Source: an uncultured SAR86 cluster bacterium (lineage in GTDB: Bacteria > Pseudomonadota > Gammaproteobacteria > Magnimaribacterales > Magnimaribacteraceae). Taken from it: a stretch of 64,000 bases of DNA. The position numbers and the translations under genes are program-made. This document shows positions 26,051-35,231 of this stretch, piece by piece; positions within the stretch are counted from its first letter, which is position 1, and every line of letters begins with the position of its first letter. The DNA is taken from NCBI GenBank assembly GCA_902594545.1, contig CACJMO010000002.1, positions 62,001 to 126,000 on the forward strand, in the 5' to 3' direction. Under the pieces are notes generated by a model that worked only from the letters and a program-made list of their open reading frames with translations, was not told the origin of the DNA and made no database searches.

Positions 26051-27066
26051 AAGATTACCACCTCTTTATTCAGTGAGGATTGAATAGCTGAAGAGATGAT
26101 TCTCAAAGATTTAAACCCTTCATGACCATCAGTTTCAGGTGTTGAGCTCATTTGTAAAGCATTTAATACATCTTCATAGTATGGCTCATGAGAGAAACCT
26201 TCTGGAAAAGGTTCCATTAATTCAACCTTTTTTTCGTGTTCTTCCATATCTTCAAACTCCCACTTCAAAAACTTGTTGAGGCTAGGCCCACCAAGTTGAA
26301 CAGTGCCCTTTTCACCGATTATAGTTAAAGAACATTCAAGGTTCTGAGGATAAGTTAATATTGTAATTGCGATGGATCCAAGAGTATTACTACCTAATCT
26401 AAGATTTATAACAGAAGTATCCTCAACTTCTATATTTCTACCAAGAGTTCCATTCATAGCTGAAACCTCTGTTACTGGCCCAAAAAGCCAGTCTATTATA
26501 TCGATATAATGACTGCCTTGGTTTAATAACGTGCCTCCATCCATATCTAAAGAGCCTCTCCAGGGCGCTGAATCATAAAACTCCTGGGGTCTTGTCCAAA
26601 ATAAATTGAGATTTACAAGATAAATATTCCCAAATCTTCCGGCCTCAAGGGCTTTTTTTATCATCTGAATAGATTTAGTGAATCGAACTTGCTTTACAAC
26701 AAATAATTTTTTATCCAATGATTGAAAGGTCTTAATCATTTTTTGGGCATCTTGGACCTTAGTGGCCATCGGCTTCTCGGTGATTACATGAAATCCTGCT
26801 TTAGCAGCATTTATACTGTGATTTGAATGCATTCCATTTGGTGTAGTTACAATTATGCAGTCTGCTTTACTTTTTGAAAGCATCTCATTGTAATCCTTAT
26901 AAGGATTGGCAGAAGTTTCTAAAGCTGTTTTCTCTAGGGACACTTCATCAACATCACAAACATCTTCAAGCTTACATCTTTGGCTCAAGGAAGAAATGGC
27001 CTCTATATGTCTTTTTGATATTCTGCTACAACCTAATAAAGCAAATTTAGTTATTTTAGTATTCAC
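26047..27066 (-). CDS. wbpB: WbpB/WlbA-like UDP-GlcNAcA 3-dehydrogenase (Gfo/Idh family)
   Basis: A 339-residue Gfo/Idh/MocA-family oxidoreductase. The NAD-binding region is [13 protein letters not shown] (the usual GxGxxG is GCSRIS), with [10 protein letters not shown] holding the family lysine and [14 protein letters not shown] the catalytic His. WbpB and WlbA oxidise C3 of UDP-GlcNAc uronic acid and recycle NADH with 2-oxoglutarate. The wbpB-D-E order supports this assignment. It starts at GTG (27064-27066), 12 bases after the preceding epimerase gene. Confidence 0.88.
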   Translation of the reverse strand: MNTKITKFALLGCSRISKRHIEAISSLSQRCKLEDVCDVDEVSLEKTALETSANPYKDYNEMLSKSKADCIIVTTPNGMHSNHSINAAKAGFHVITEKPMATKVQDAQKMIKTFQSLDKKLFVVKQVRFTKSIQMIKKALEAGRFGNIYLVNLNLFWTRPQEFYDSAPWRGSLDMDGGTLLNQGSHYIDIIDWLFGPVTEVSAMNGTLGRNIEVEDTSVINLRLGSNTLGSIAITILTYPQNLECSLTIIGEKGTVQLGGPSLNKFLKWEFEDMEEHEKKVELMEPFPEGFSHEPYYEDVLNALQMSSTPETDGHEGFKSLRIISSAIQSSLNKEVVIL

Positions 27067-27078
27067 TAGCGATCAGAT

Positions 27079-28089
27079 TTAATTTAATTTATAAAAAAAT
27101 TTGTACCAATTGACGAAACTATCTATGCCCTCTTCTATACTAGTGTTTGGGGCAAAATCTACCCAATCATTTAGCATCTGGGTGTTTGACGCAGTCGATA
27201 CAACATCTCCTAACTGTAAAGGCATAAAATTAATAATAGCTTTTTTCCCAAGAGAATCTTCTAAGGTTTGGATATATTTCATTAGCTTTACGGGACTACT
27301 ATTGCCTATATTGAAAAGTCTGAAGGGAACATTACTGGAAGAAGGGTTTGGCTGGTTTGTTGAAAAATTTTCATCTGCTGTGGCTGTTTTATCTAAGACT
27401 CTAACAATGCCCTCTACGATATCTTCAATATAAGTAAAGTCTCGGTACATTTCTCCATTATTAAAAACATCTATTGGCTTATTTTCTAATATGGCTTTTG
27501 TGAAGAGAAAAAGTGCCATATCCGGTCTTCCCCAAGGTCCGTAGACCGTGAAGAACCTTAAACCTGTAGTTGGTAAACCAAATAAGTGACTATATGTGTG
27601 CGCCATAAGTTCATTTGATTTTTTTGTAGCTCCATAGAGACTCACAGGATGATTTACGTTTTGATCTTCATCGAAAGGAGTATTTGTATTTGCACCATAG
27701 ACACTAGAGCTGCTTGCATAAACTAAGTGACTTACACTGTGATGTCTGCATGCTTCAAGAATATTCATAAAGCCTTCTATGTTTGCTTTAATATAAGCAT
27801 TGGGATTTTCTAAAGAATATCTTACCCCGGCTTGGGCAGCTAGGTTTACAACCTTTTGAGGTTTTACTTTTTCGAAAATTAGTTCAATATCTTTTTTATC
27901 TGAAATATCAACTTCCTCAAATTTAAAATTTTTGTAACCTTTTAAAATATCATTTCTGGCAGTCTTCAAAGATACATCATAGTATTTATTGAGGTTATCA
28001 ATACCTACTACAGTATCACCTCTTTCAAGTAATCGAGAGGCTACATGCATACCTATGAATCCTGCAGAACCCGTCACTAATATTTTCAA
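27079..28089 (-). CDS. UDP-uronic acid 4-epimerase-like SDR
   Basis: A 336-residue extended SDR beginning MKILVTGSAGFIGMHVASRL. NKYYDVSLK near 41-49, ASSSSVYGA, YGATKKSNE with the catalytic Tyr-Lys, and FRLFNIGNSSPV are the pattern of UDP-glucuronate 4-epimerases (CapI, LpsL). It may epimerise UDP-GlcA to UDP-GalA, or a UDP-HexNAc uronic acid made by the dehydrogenase just upstream. The start is TTG 28087-28089, giving the standard N-terminus. It is 1 base from the dehydrogenase gene. Confidence 0.88.
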   Translation of the reverse strand: MKILVTGSAGFIGMHVASRLLERGDTVVGIDNLNKYYDVSLKTARNDILKGYKNFKFEEVDISDKKDIELIFEKVKPQKVVNLAAQAGVRYSLENPNAYIKANIEGFMNILEACRHHSVSHLVYASSSSVYGANTNTPFDEDQNVNHPVSLYGATKKSNELMAHTYSHLFGLPTTGLRFFTVYGPWGRPDMALFLFTKAILENKPIDVFNNGEMYRDFTYIEDIVEGIVRVLDKTATADENFSTNQPNPSSSNVPFRLFNIGNSSPVKLMKYIQTLEDSLGKKAIINFMPLQLGDVVSTASNTQMLNDWVDFAPNTSIEEGIDSFVNWYKFFYKLN

Positions 28090-28090
28090 C

Positions 28091-29365
28091 TTATAGCCTC
28101 AAGTCAGAATGTTCTTTTGAAAGAATTGATTTTAGGTCAAAAATAATCCCTTGATTTATAGTCATGTCTCTAAAGTCCTGTGGATCTATATCTAAAAAAT
28201 CATCATGTCCAACTGCAATAACTACAGCATTATATTTTTTGGTAGGGTTTATCTCTTGTATACAGTCAATACCATATTCCTTTTGAACTTCTTTTGTATC
28301 TACAATCGGATCATAAATATCTACATTTATATCCCTTAAATTTAATTCATTTATTATGTCAACGACTTTTGTATTTCTTATATCAGGGCAATTTTCTTTA
28401 AATGCTATACCAAGGACTAAGACCTCACCTGAAACTGGATTGACGTTCCTCTGTTCTAAGAGTGAGCATAGTTTGTTTACAACAAATTTACCTACAGAAT
28501 CATTTATTTCCCTACCTGAAAGTATCATTTTAGGCGTATAGCCAATTTGTTTAGCTTTATAAGTGAGATAATATGGATCTACTCCGATACAATGGCCTCC
28601 AACTAAACCTGGGGTAAAGCCTAAGAAATTCCACTTTGTACTTGCCGCGTCAATTACTTCTTTGGTGTCAATGTCTAAAAGGCTGAAGATCTGACTCAAT
28701 TCATTCATTAACGCGATATTTACATCTCTTTGAGTATTCTCAATAACTTTTGCTGCCTCTGCTACTTTTATAGATGATGCCCTATAAGTCCCAGCATTAA
28801 TAATTTCAGAATAAAGACTGTCTACTATCGAAGCTGTCTCACTATTGCTGCCGCTTGTAACTTTCACTATGTCAACAAGGCGATGCTGCTTGTCGCCCGG
28901 GTTTATTCTTTCAGGGCTGTAACCACAAAAAAAATCTTTATTAAATTTTAGTCCGGAAAATTTTTCTAAAACAGGAACACATACTTCTTCTGTACATCCC
29001 GGATAGACAGTTGATTCATAGATAACTATATCTCCTTTATTTAAATAAGTTGCAACTGTTTCGGAGGCAGACTCAAGCGCCTTGGTATCGGGCAGCTTAT
29101 TTTCATCAACTGGGGTGGGAACAGAGATTATGTATATGCTAGCTCCCGACAGACTCTCTTGATTGTGTGTAAACTCTAAATAATGTGAGGAAGATATTTC
29201 ATCTGGTGTTGTTTCTAAAGTCCTATCTATGGACTGCTTAAGTTCAATAATACGGTCTTTGTCTAAATCAAATCCAATTACTTTCCTATATTTTCCAAAT
29301 TCTACAGCTAGAGGTAAACCAACATATCCTAATCCTATAATAGCTATGTCGCCTTTAGTGTCCAT
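28091..29365 (-). CDS. UDP-HexNAc 6-dehydrogenase (TviB/WbpO-like)
   Basis: A nucleotide-sugar dehydrogenase of 424 residues. NAD motif GLGYVGLPLA, YESTVYPGCTEE, and GYSPERINPGDK precede GGHCIGVDPYYLTYKA, which contains the catalytic cysteine. SPERINPGD and PYYLTYKA mark the TviB/WbpO branch that oxidises UDP-GlcNAc or UDP-GalNAc at C6, not the UDP-glucose branch. It should feed the WbpB-D-E enzymes downstream with a UDP-HexNAc uronic acid. Two start choices overlap the wzz stop: a GTG at 29368 and an ATG at 29365. The ATG overlaps the wzz TGA as TGATG, so it is used here. Confidence 0.92.
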   Translation of the reverse strand: MDTKGDIAIIGLGYVGLPLAVEFGKYRKVIGFDLDKDRIIELKQSIDRTLETTPDEISSSHYLEFTHNQESLSGASIYIISVPTPVDENKLPDTKALESASETVATYLNKGDIVIYESTVYPGCTEEVCVPVLEKFSGLKFNKDFFCGYSPERINPGDKQHRLVDIVKVTSGSNSETASIVDSLYSEIINAGTYRASSIKVAEAAKVIENTQRDVNIALMNELSQIFSLLDIDTKEVIDAASTKWNFLGFTPGLVGGHCIGVDPYYLTYKAKQIGYTPKMILSGREINDSVGKFVVNKLCSLLEQRNVNPVSGEVLVLGIAFKENCPDIRNTKVVDIINELNLRDINVDIYDPIVDTKEVQKEYGIDCIQEINPTKKYNAVVIAVGHDDFLDIDPQDFRDMTINQGIIFDLKSILSKEHSDLRL

Positions 29366-30261
29366 CACGATCCAGTCTTCCTTTTCAAGTATGAGAGAAA
29401 TATTAGAGATATAGGTAATAACAATCCTAAGATTATTCCAAAAAATAAAAAGTTTATCCTGATAGGAGAGTATAAGGTTTCAGGCAGAAATGCTTGATCT
29501 AAGACTCTCAAAACATATTCATCATTTGAGTTGATAAGTGTTAGTTTTTTTTCTTCTTCCGCTATCAATTCAAAAAGCAATTTCTTAAGTTCTATTTGGT
29601 TGGTATTAACAATTCTCGCTTCTAGAAATGCCATCGATCTCAAAGCAGTTTGTCTATCTCTTTCAGCAAAATAAGAGTTTATATCCTGAACAATCCAATC
29701 AACCCAAGATTTGGCTATGTTTGGTGAGATATGCTTGATGCTTAGGTGTATCATACCTGTAACTTCATCTTTTTCTATTTCTAGATATTCTGACAAGAAA
29801 ACTTCGTGGGCCTCTAGAATTGATGGACTATTACTGCCGGATCTAAAGTTTCCTGTCCACTCTCCTGTGTCGGGATCAAAATCTTCGTAGGAAACGATGT
29901 CAGTTTCTTCATTCCAAGAATTTGCTGCCATTAAATCGGGAAAAATATTTCTTCGCGAATTGAACTCTACCAAGAAATTTCTTGATTTAATTACCTCTAT
30001 AGCCTCTTTCTCCCTCGAAAATCCTTCCCCTGGGAGACTAACTCCCCCTAAAGATGCTAAATTTGATAATTGAGAAGGAACCGAAGGTAATTCTTGACGT
30101 GATTCTTTAATCAGTATGGCATTTGCCTTGTAAATCTCTGGTACTGAATAGGAGTATAGCAAGCTTAGAATGCTAGTGATTATCACAGAATAAAAGATCA
30201 AGATTCTTTTTTCTTTTAACAAGATATATAGTTCTAAAAAATTTATTGTCTCTTTATTCAT
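29365..30261 (-). CDS. wzz: Wzz-like polysaccharide chain-length regulator
   Basis: A 298-residue inner-membrane protein with two membrane segments, at about 16-38 and 268-290, and a periplasmic middle with coiled-coil character (EARIVNTNQIELKKLLFELIAEEEKKL). That matches the polysaccharide co-polymerase Wzz family that sets the modal chain length of the Wzy product. It lacks the tyrosine kinase domain of Wzc. It is the first polysaccharide gene downstream of tRNA-Leu, as expected for the 5' end of the locus. Its stop overlaps the dehydrogenase start. Confidence 0.9.
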   Translation of the reverse strand: MNKETINFLELYILLKEKRILIFYSVIITSILSLLYSYSVPEIYKANAILIKESRQELPSVPSQLSNLASLGGVSLPGEGFSREKEAIEVIKSRNFLVEFNSRRNIFPDLMAANSWNEETDIVSYEDFDPDTGEWTGNFRSGSNSPSILEAHEVFLSEYLEIEKDEVTGMIHLSIKHISPNIAKSWVDWIVQDINSYFAERDRQTALRSMAFLEARIVNTNQIELKKLLFELIAEEEKKLTLINSNDEYVLRVLDQAFLPETLYSPIRINFLFFGIILGLLLPISLIFLSYLKRKTGS

Positions 30262-30275
30262 TACTAATTCAGTCT

Positions 30276-30362
30276 TGGTGCCCGGGGCCGGACTCGAACC
30301 GGCACGAAGTTTCCTTCGAGGGATTTTAAGTCCCTTGTGTCTACCAATTCCACCACCCGGGC
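30276..30362 (-). tRNA. leuZ: tRNA-Leu (anticodon UAA)
   Basis: The minus strand folds as a class II tRNA of 87 bases: acceptor GCCCGGG paired with CCCGGGC, a long variable arm, the T-arm GTTCGAG-type loop, and the anticodon loop CTTAAAA in an AGGGA/TCCCT stem, giving anticodon UAA. The 3' CCA is encoded in the DNA. It corresponds to the E. coli leuZ position downstream of uvrC-pgsA-tRNA-Cys. The polysaccharide locus begins 14 bases further on. Confidence 0.96.
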
Positions 30363-30399
30363 TAGAGCAAGCATTATATTCTAAATAACCAATAAAGCT

Positions 30400-31491
30400 T
30401 TAAAATTCATCTAACATATCTTTGATGTATTGCGCGGTTGCTAAGGAGCATGTTAGTCCTGGAGACGAGTAACCTAAAACATCTATGAGTATATTTTTAT
30501 CTAGGCTAGTTGCTTCAATAACAAAGTCTTCTTCATTTTCAAGAAGTGGTCTAATGCCTGAGTAACTAGGATAAAGTTTATTTGCATCTATATCCGGCCA
30601 ATATGATCTTATAGACTCTAAGAAAAAAGGTTTTTGTTCATTTGAGATAGAGTAATCTACTTCCTGGACTTCATATGCGGATGGACCAAATTTGATCCCA
30701 TGACCAAGATCAATGGTGGCATGAGTTCCAAGACTATATTCTTTAGGAACAGGATAAATGAGATGCGACAACTTTTCTTTTCCGCTGTAACTATAATATT
30801 CGCCTTTTAGTAATTTTAAAGTGTGTCTATTCTCTTCTATGAGAGTATTCGACAAAGCAACCGCACCTAGTCCTAAACAATTTATTAACAAGCTAGTTTG
30901 TATTTCAAATTCTATTTTATTGTTAAGATCATTCACCAAAACAGAAAAATGATCTTTTTGTCGAGAAATTCGAAGAAATTTATTTCCTTTTAAGATTATT
31001 CCACCGGAATCACAAAAATCTCTCTCTAGCGACAAGATGAACGAATGACTATCAAACACACCTGTAGATGGAGAAAATAAATGCTCATGATAATCAAGAA
31101 AAGTGTATTCTTTTATTAAGTCATTTCCAAACTCTAGATCTTCAACACCGCATTCGTAAGCATTTTCTTTAATCTGATAGAGTTTTTGTATCTCTTCTTG
31201 AGACGAAGCAAGAATAAACTTGCCGCAATTATTGAATGCAATTTTTCGATCTTCTAAATAACCGTATAGAAGTCTCTTTCCTTCAATACAAAGTTTAGAT
31301 CTAAGACTATCTTTTTTATAATAAATTCCTGCGTGTATTACTTCAGAATTACGACTAGAAGTCTCTGAACCTAATTCTTTATTCTGTTCTACTAATATAC
31401 ATTCTTCAAAACTATCTGCTAGTTTTGCTGCCACAGCTATACCAGCAACTCCTCCGCCTAAAACCAAACAGTTAGTTTTAAATTTTTCCAT
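30400..31491 (-). CDS. lhgO: L-2-hydroxyglutarate oxidase-like FAD enzyme
   Basis: A 363-residue FAD-dependent oxidoreductase of the DAO superfamily. The dinucleotide motif is LGGGVAGIAVAAKL at 11-24. ETSSRNSEVIHAGIYYKKDS and CIEGKRLLY are the strings typical of L-2-hydroxyglutarate dehydrogenase/oxidase. SGIRPLL and YSSPGLTCSLATAQYI close the protein. It would oxidise L-2-hydroxyglutarate to 2-oxoglutarate and repair the side product of malate dehydrogenase. It is oddly placed: it lies between two tRNA genes that are adjacent in many relatives. ATG 31489-31491. Confidence 0.85.
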   Translation of the reverse strand: MEKFKTNCLVLGGGVAGIAVAAKLADSFEECILVEQNKELGSETSSRNSEVIHAGIYYKKDSLRSKLCIEGKRLLYGYLEDRKIAFNNCGKFILASSQEEIQKLYQIKENAYECGVEDLEFGNDLIKEYTFLDYHEHLFSPSTGVFDSHSFILSLERDFCDSGGIILKGNKFLRISRQKDHFSVLVNDLNNKIEFEIQTSLLINCLGLGAVALSNTLIEENRHTLKLLKGEYYSYSGKEKLSHLIYPVPKEYSLGTHATIDLGHGIKFGPSAYEVQEVDYSISNEQKPFFLESIRSYWPDIDANKLYPSYSGIRPLLENEEDFVIEATSLDKNILIDVLGYSSPGLTCSLATAQYIKDMLDEF

Positions 31492-31500
31492 TTATAGTAG

Positions 31501-31571
31501 AGGCTGAGGTCGGAATCGAACCGGCGTAGACGGATTTGCAATCCGCTGCATAACCACTTTGCTACTCAGCC
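31501..31571 (-). tRNA. cysT: tRNA-Cys (anticodon GCA)
   Basis: The minus strand gives a 71-base class I tRNA: acceptor GGCTGAG paired with CTCAGCC, anticodon loop TTGCAAA in a GCGGA/TCCGT stem (anticodon GCA), and T-loop GTTCGATT. The base after the acceptor is U (discriminator), followed by CTA, so CCA is not encoded, unlike the tRNA-Leu nearby. It lies 38 bases downstream of the pgsA stop, as cysT does in E. coli (with glyW between). Confidence 0.96.
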
Positions 31572-31608
31572 TTGTGTGTATTTTAATTGTCTAAAAACAT
31601 TAGACCAA

Positions 31609-32154
31609 CTATTTAATATAATTTTTATAAGTTTTTATGTAGCCATATAGACTATATAAGGAAGCAAAGGCAGCTGTATAAAAAAGAATAATTGTCAAAT
31701 AATAGAAATTATTTCCGAAGTTTGGAGAAATGATTAAGAAGGACAAGGCAGTAATTTGTAAAGTAGTTTTGCTCTTGGCTATAAAACTTACCTTTATAGG
31801 GTTGCTACCTTTTCTCTCTGTCAAAAATTGCCTAACTGCGGAAATTACTAATTCCCTAAAAATGATAATCATGGCAGGTATAACTAAATATTCATTCGTC
31901 GTTAATGACACCAGATAAGAAGTAATTATGACTACAAGAAGCTTATCTGCCATCAAGTCTAACAAGGCGCCCAAAGGGCTTTCTGTGCCCGTTCTTCTCG
32001 CAATGTAACCATCAAGATTGTCAGTGATACCCGCAAGGACAAATAAAATCAAAGCGAACCAGTTCGACAAGTTCTTATCTTCAGAGACTAGTATAAGAAC
32101 AGGAAGTATTAAGACAATCCTGGAAAGAGTTATTAAATTTGCTGTATGAATCAA
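31609..32154 (-). CDS. pgsA: CDP-diacylglycerol-glycerol-3-phosphate 3-phosphatidyltransferase
   Basis: A 181-residue membrane enzyme that makes phosphatidylglycerophosphate. The CDP-alcohol phosphotransferase motif is complete: DNLDGYIARRTG then PLGALLDLMADK, providing the two DxxD metal sites. Four to six membrane helices flank it. The start is TTG 32152-32154, overlapping the uvrC stop (TTGA), which implies coupled translation; the N-terminus LITLSRIVLILPVLI is the normal family start. Confidence 0.95.
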   Translation of the reverse strand: MIHTANLITLSRIVLILPVLILVSEDKNLSNWFALILFVLAGITDNLDGYIARRTGTESPLGALLDLMADKLLVVIITSYLVSLTTNEYLVIPAMIIIFRELVISAVRQFLTERKGSNPIKVSFIAKSKTTLQITALSFLIISPNFGNNFYYLTIILFYTAAFASLYSLYGYIKTYKNYIK

Positions 32155-33998
32155 TTATGTAACTCCTCAAATATAGACTTAGCTGTATTTAGCCCTATGC
32201 CGGAAACTTCAGTCAAATCCTCAATACTTGCTCTTTTTAGTTGCTCTATAGAGCCAAAATATCTGATAAGAGATTTTTTTCTCACTTTTCCAACACCAGA
32301 CAAGCTGTCTATTGATGACTTAATGGTTGATTTTCTGGCCTTTCGTTTTTGCAATGTTATTGCGAATCTATGAGTTTCATCTCTTATTTCTTGGATGAAA
32401 TTTGAAAAGGAAGGATGACGATTTACATCTAGTTTAAGGCCTTTCTGTAAATGGATGCTATCAAAAGTAGACTTTCGTCTAATCCCTTTTGATATAGAAA
32501 TTACATTAATTGAGTTCAGTTTAAGTTTCTTTAATTTAGTTAGTACTTGTTTAAGATGAGTTTCACCTCCATCAATTATCATCAAGTCTGGTAGATATTT
32601 TTTATTAGAAGCCCTAAACCTTCTTTCGATAACCTCAACCATGGAGCCAATATCATTTCCTGAATTTTCTCTGCTTATATTATAAGACCGATAGAATTTC
32701 TTTTCTTTTCCTTTTTCAGAATAAACAACACAACCTGCAACTGCATTATTACCTGCATGATGGCTGATGTCGTAAGATTCTATCCACTTTATATTTTGAT
32801 CAGTGTTCAAAACTTCACTTACTTCCTTTAATTTAGATATTGATAGAGGATCCACTTTATCTTTGTTTAAGACGTATTCCGTATTAGCTGCACAAAGATC
32901 CATTAAACCCTTATCCTTTTTTCCAAGCTTAGTTACTATTGAAACTTTTTTACCGTGACGCTTAGATAATGCTGCCTCTATTATCTTTTTATTATCTACT
33001 TTCTTTCCTAGCACAATCTTGTCAGGGCATCTTTTTTCTCTTAAATACTTTTGACTGATGAAGCTCTCTAATAAATCTTCGTTTTCATAACCATCTATTT
33101 GGTAAAAATTCTTATGACCTATAACCCAGCCTTCATTTACAGATGTTACGCCAATCCTTATTTTGCCCTTAACGGGTTTTACAGAGATTGCATCTTTGCT
33201 ATCGGTAAAGCCCGCAATACTCTGTGACCTTTGGATATCTCTTAAAGCCGATATTCTATCTCTATAAATAGCTGCCCTTTCATAATTTTTTTTAGCAGAA
33301 TATCTATCCATCTCTCTATAAAATTCGTTTATCAATTCATCTGACTTTCCTTCTAATAAAAGTTTTGCACTATCAACATCTTTTAGATATTCCTTTTTTG
33401 TTATAAAGCCAACACACGGAGCTGAACATCTTCCTATCTCATATTGAAGACAAGGCCTACTTCTGTTCTTGAAATATGATTCAGAGCAGTTTCTGAGCTT
33501 AAAAGTTTTTTGAATTAATTTAAGGGCATCTCTAACTGCATAGCCATTAGGAAATGGGCCATAAAAATTTCCATCTTTGAGATTCTTTCCAAGAAATGAT
33601 TTCGCAGATGGGTAGCTTTTCTTTTCTTCTATTTTTATCCAGGGATATCCTTTGTCGTCTTTAAATTGAACATTAAATTTCGGTTTATACTCTTTTATTA
33701 AGAACTGTTCATGTAAAAGCGACTCAAGTTCGGTATTCGTTAGACTGATATCTATAAATACTGCCTGTTCAAATAGCCTTTCTATTTTTTTTGTCTTAGC
33801 AGAGATCCTAAAGTAAGACATTAATCTATTTTTTAAAGACTTCGCTTTTCCTATATAGAGAGGATATCCCGTCTTATCGAGAAATCTATAAACACCTGGT
33901 TTATTAGGGATTGCCTTGAAGAATAGTTTTATTTCATCTTCTAAAACAGGAATCGGGAAAGGCTCTTCAGTGAAAATCTTTTCTTCCATACATATCAT
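32151..33998 (-). CDS. uvrC: Excinuclease ABC subunit C
   Basis: A 615-residue UvrC. The N-terminal GIY-YIG nuclease (KPGVYRFLDK then LYIGKAKSLKNRL) makes the 3' incision. A UvrB-binding UVR motif follows at MDRYSAKKNYERAAIYRDRI. The RNase H-like 5' nuclease domain carries DLMIIDGGETHLKQV, and tandem helix-hairpin-helix motifs (GVGKVRKKSLI, then VSGIGLNTAKSIF) close the protein. The start is uncertain: ATG 33998 or ATG 33989, both inside the end of manC. It precedes pgsA as in E. coli. Confidence 0.97.
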   Translation of the reverse strand: MICMEEKIFTEEPFPIPVLEDEIKLFFKAIPNKPGVYRFLDKTGYPLYIGKAKSLKNRLMSYFRISAKTKKIERLFEQAVFIDISLTNTELESLLHEQFLIKEYKPKFNVQFKDDKGYPWIKIEEKKSYPSAKSFLGKNLKDGNFYGPFPNGYAVRDALKLIQKTFKLRNCSESYFKNRSRPCLQYEIGRCSAPCVGFITKKEYLKDVDSAKLLLEGKSDELINEFYREMDRYSAKKNYERAAIYRDRISALRDIQRSQSIAGFTDSKDAISVKPVKGKIRIGVTSVNEGWVIGHKNFYQIDGYENEDLLESFISQKYLREKRCPDKIVLGKKVDNKKIIEAALSKRHGKKVSIVTKLGKKDKGLMDLCAANTEYVLNKDKVDPLSISKLKEVSEVLNTDQNIKWIESYDISHHAGNNAVAGCVVYSEKGKEKKFYRSYNISRENSGNDIGSMVEVIERRFRASNKKYLPDLMIIDGGETHLKQVLTKLKKLKLNSINVISISKGIRRKSTFDSIHLQKGLKLDVNRHPSFSNFIQEIRDETHRFAITLQKRKARKSTIKSSIDSLSGVGKVRKKSLIRYFGSIEQLKRASIEDLTEVSGIGLNTAKSIFEELHN

Positions 33999-35217
33999 CA
34001 AATCTTATGATATCGTCCTCACCAAAATAACTTCCTGTCTGGATTTCAATTATTTCCAAAACCTCGTCATGAAGATTCTCAATTCTATGCTTTTCTTTTC
34101 TTTGAATAATTATGGATTCTCCAGGATAAAGTTCTACAACTTCATCAGATTTTGTGATGGTTGCAACTCCCTGAGTAATGTACCAAGTTTCTGATCTATG
34201 TTCATGCATTTGCATTGAAAGCTTTTGTTCTGGGTTTATAGAAAGTATTTTCACTTTTGATGTCTCTGACTCCAACAAAACCTCAAAGAAACCCCATGGT
34301 TTCTCAGTTCTTGGATAGAGTCCTTCAGAGTAGAGGGTCAACCCATGTTCGGGCTTTTTTTGTAAATTGCTCAAAGTGTGCCAAGATCCTAGATCTGTCC
34401 AGCCTGCAGCCAAAGTTGCAACATAGTTATTTTTATTAAACTCAACAAAACCTTTATCAAAAGATAAATCTTCAAGCTTAGAAAATTCTTCTGGGTCGGG
34501 ATAGAAATATGTTTCATTTAAATTTTCTTTGGAGACAATCTCATTAAGTCTTGAATAAACCTTCGGATTGTTGATCTTAATTTCTTTTTTTAACCAACTG
34601 CCTTCAAAACAAAAAATACCTGCATTCCATAGCGTATTAGGCTGTTTAAGTAATAATTTAGCTCTTTCCAAATTGGGTTTTTCAATGAAAGAATCTACTT
34701 GTTTCAAGCCATCATATGAAGATTTATAAGATATATAGCCGTATTCAGTTGAAGCCTTATCTGGCAATATGCCCATAAGAGTAAGTGCATCTTTTCTAAA
34801 TTGATCCCTAATAACACTGCAGCTTTCATAAAAGGACTTATTAAATGGTATGTAATGATCCGACGGCATAGTTATATATCTTTCGCTCTTGGATTTATTT
34901 TGCTCAAGTGAAACAAGAACAGGTAAAGCCAAAGCGGCATAAGTGTTTTTAGATTCAGGTTCGAGGTATATTTTCTCTACCTCTATGCCTGTCCTAGCTA
35001 ATGATTGTTCAACAAGAGGTAAGTAACTTTTAGAAGTCACTATTATTGGCTCAGAAAATAGATTTCTATTATTTATTCTCTGCAGGGTCAAATCAAAAAG
35101 AGATAAATCTCCAAATAGCTCAAGAAATTGTTTTGGTTTTTCTTTTGTTGAGAGAGGCCAGAGTCTTTTGCCTGAACCTCCAGCCAAAATAATGGGTCTA
35201 AACTTTATCAAAGACAT
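33967..35217 (-). CDS. manC: Mannose-1-phosphate guanylyltransferase / mannose-6-phosphate isomerase
   Basis: A 416-residue bifunctional type II enzyme making GDP-mannose. The N-terminal nucleotidyltransferase has ILAGGSGKRLWPLS and DSFIEKPNLERAKLLL. The C-terminal cupin (about 300-410) carries RPWG-like KPWGFFEV, HEHRSETWYITQGVA with the metal-binding histidines, and EKHRIEN. It is about 50-60 residues shorter than the usual 470-480, mostly in the region before the cupin, but both active-site signatures are present. It makes GDP-mannose for the surface polysaccharide or lipopolysaccharide. The gene overlaps uvrC by about 32 bases. Confidence 0.92.
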   Translation of the reverse strand: MSLIKFRPIILAGGSGKRLWPLSTKEKPKQFLELFGDLSLFDLTLQRINNRNLFSEPIIVTSKSYLPLVEQSLARTGIEVEKIYLEPESKNTYAALALPVLVSLEQNKSKSERYITMPSDHYIPFNKSFYESCSVIRDQFRKDALTLMGILPDKASTEYGYISYKSSYDGLKQVDSFIEKPNLERAKLLLKQPNTLWNAGIFCFEGSWLKKEIKINNPKVYSRLNEIVSKENLNETYFYPDPEEFSKLEDLSFDKGFVEFNKNNYVATLAAGWTDLGSWHTLSNLQKKPEHGLTLYSEGLYPRTEKPWGFFEVLLESETSKVKILSINPEQKLSMQMHEHRSETWYITQGVATITKSDEVVELYPGESIIIQRKEKHRIENLHDEVLEIIEIQTGSYFGEDDIIRFDDMYGRKDFH

Positions 35218-35231
35218 CCATAAATTATAAA

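Noticed and set aside
31501-31571. tRNA-Cys as a pseudogene because CCA is not encoded
   Set aside because: All stems and the anticodon loop are intact; many bacterial tRNAs gain CCA by the nucleotidyltransferase.
31572-31608. Rho-independent terminator after pgsA
   Set aside because: A six-base stem (GTCTAA/TTAGAC) is present on the minus strand but it is not GC-rich and is followed by TTAAAATAC rather than a T run.
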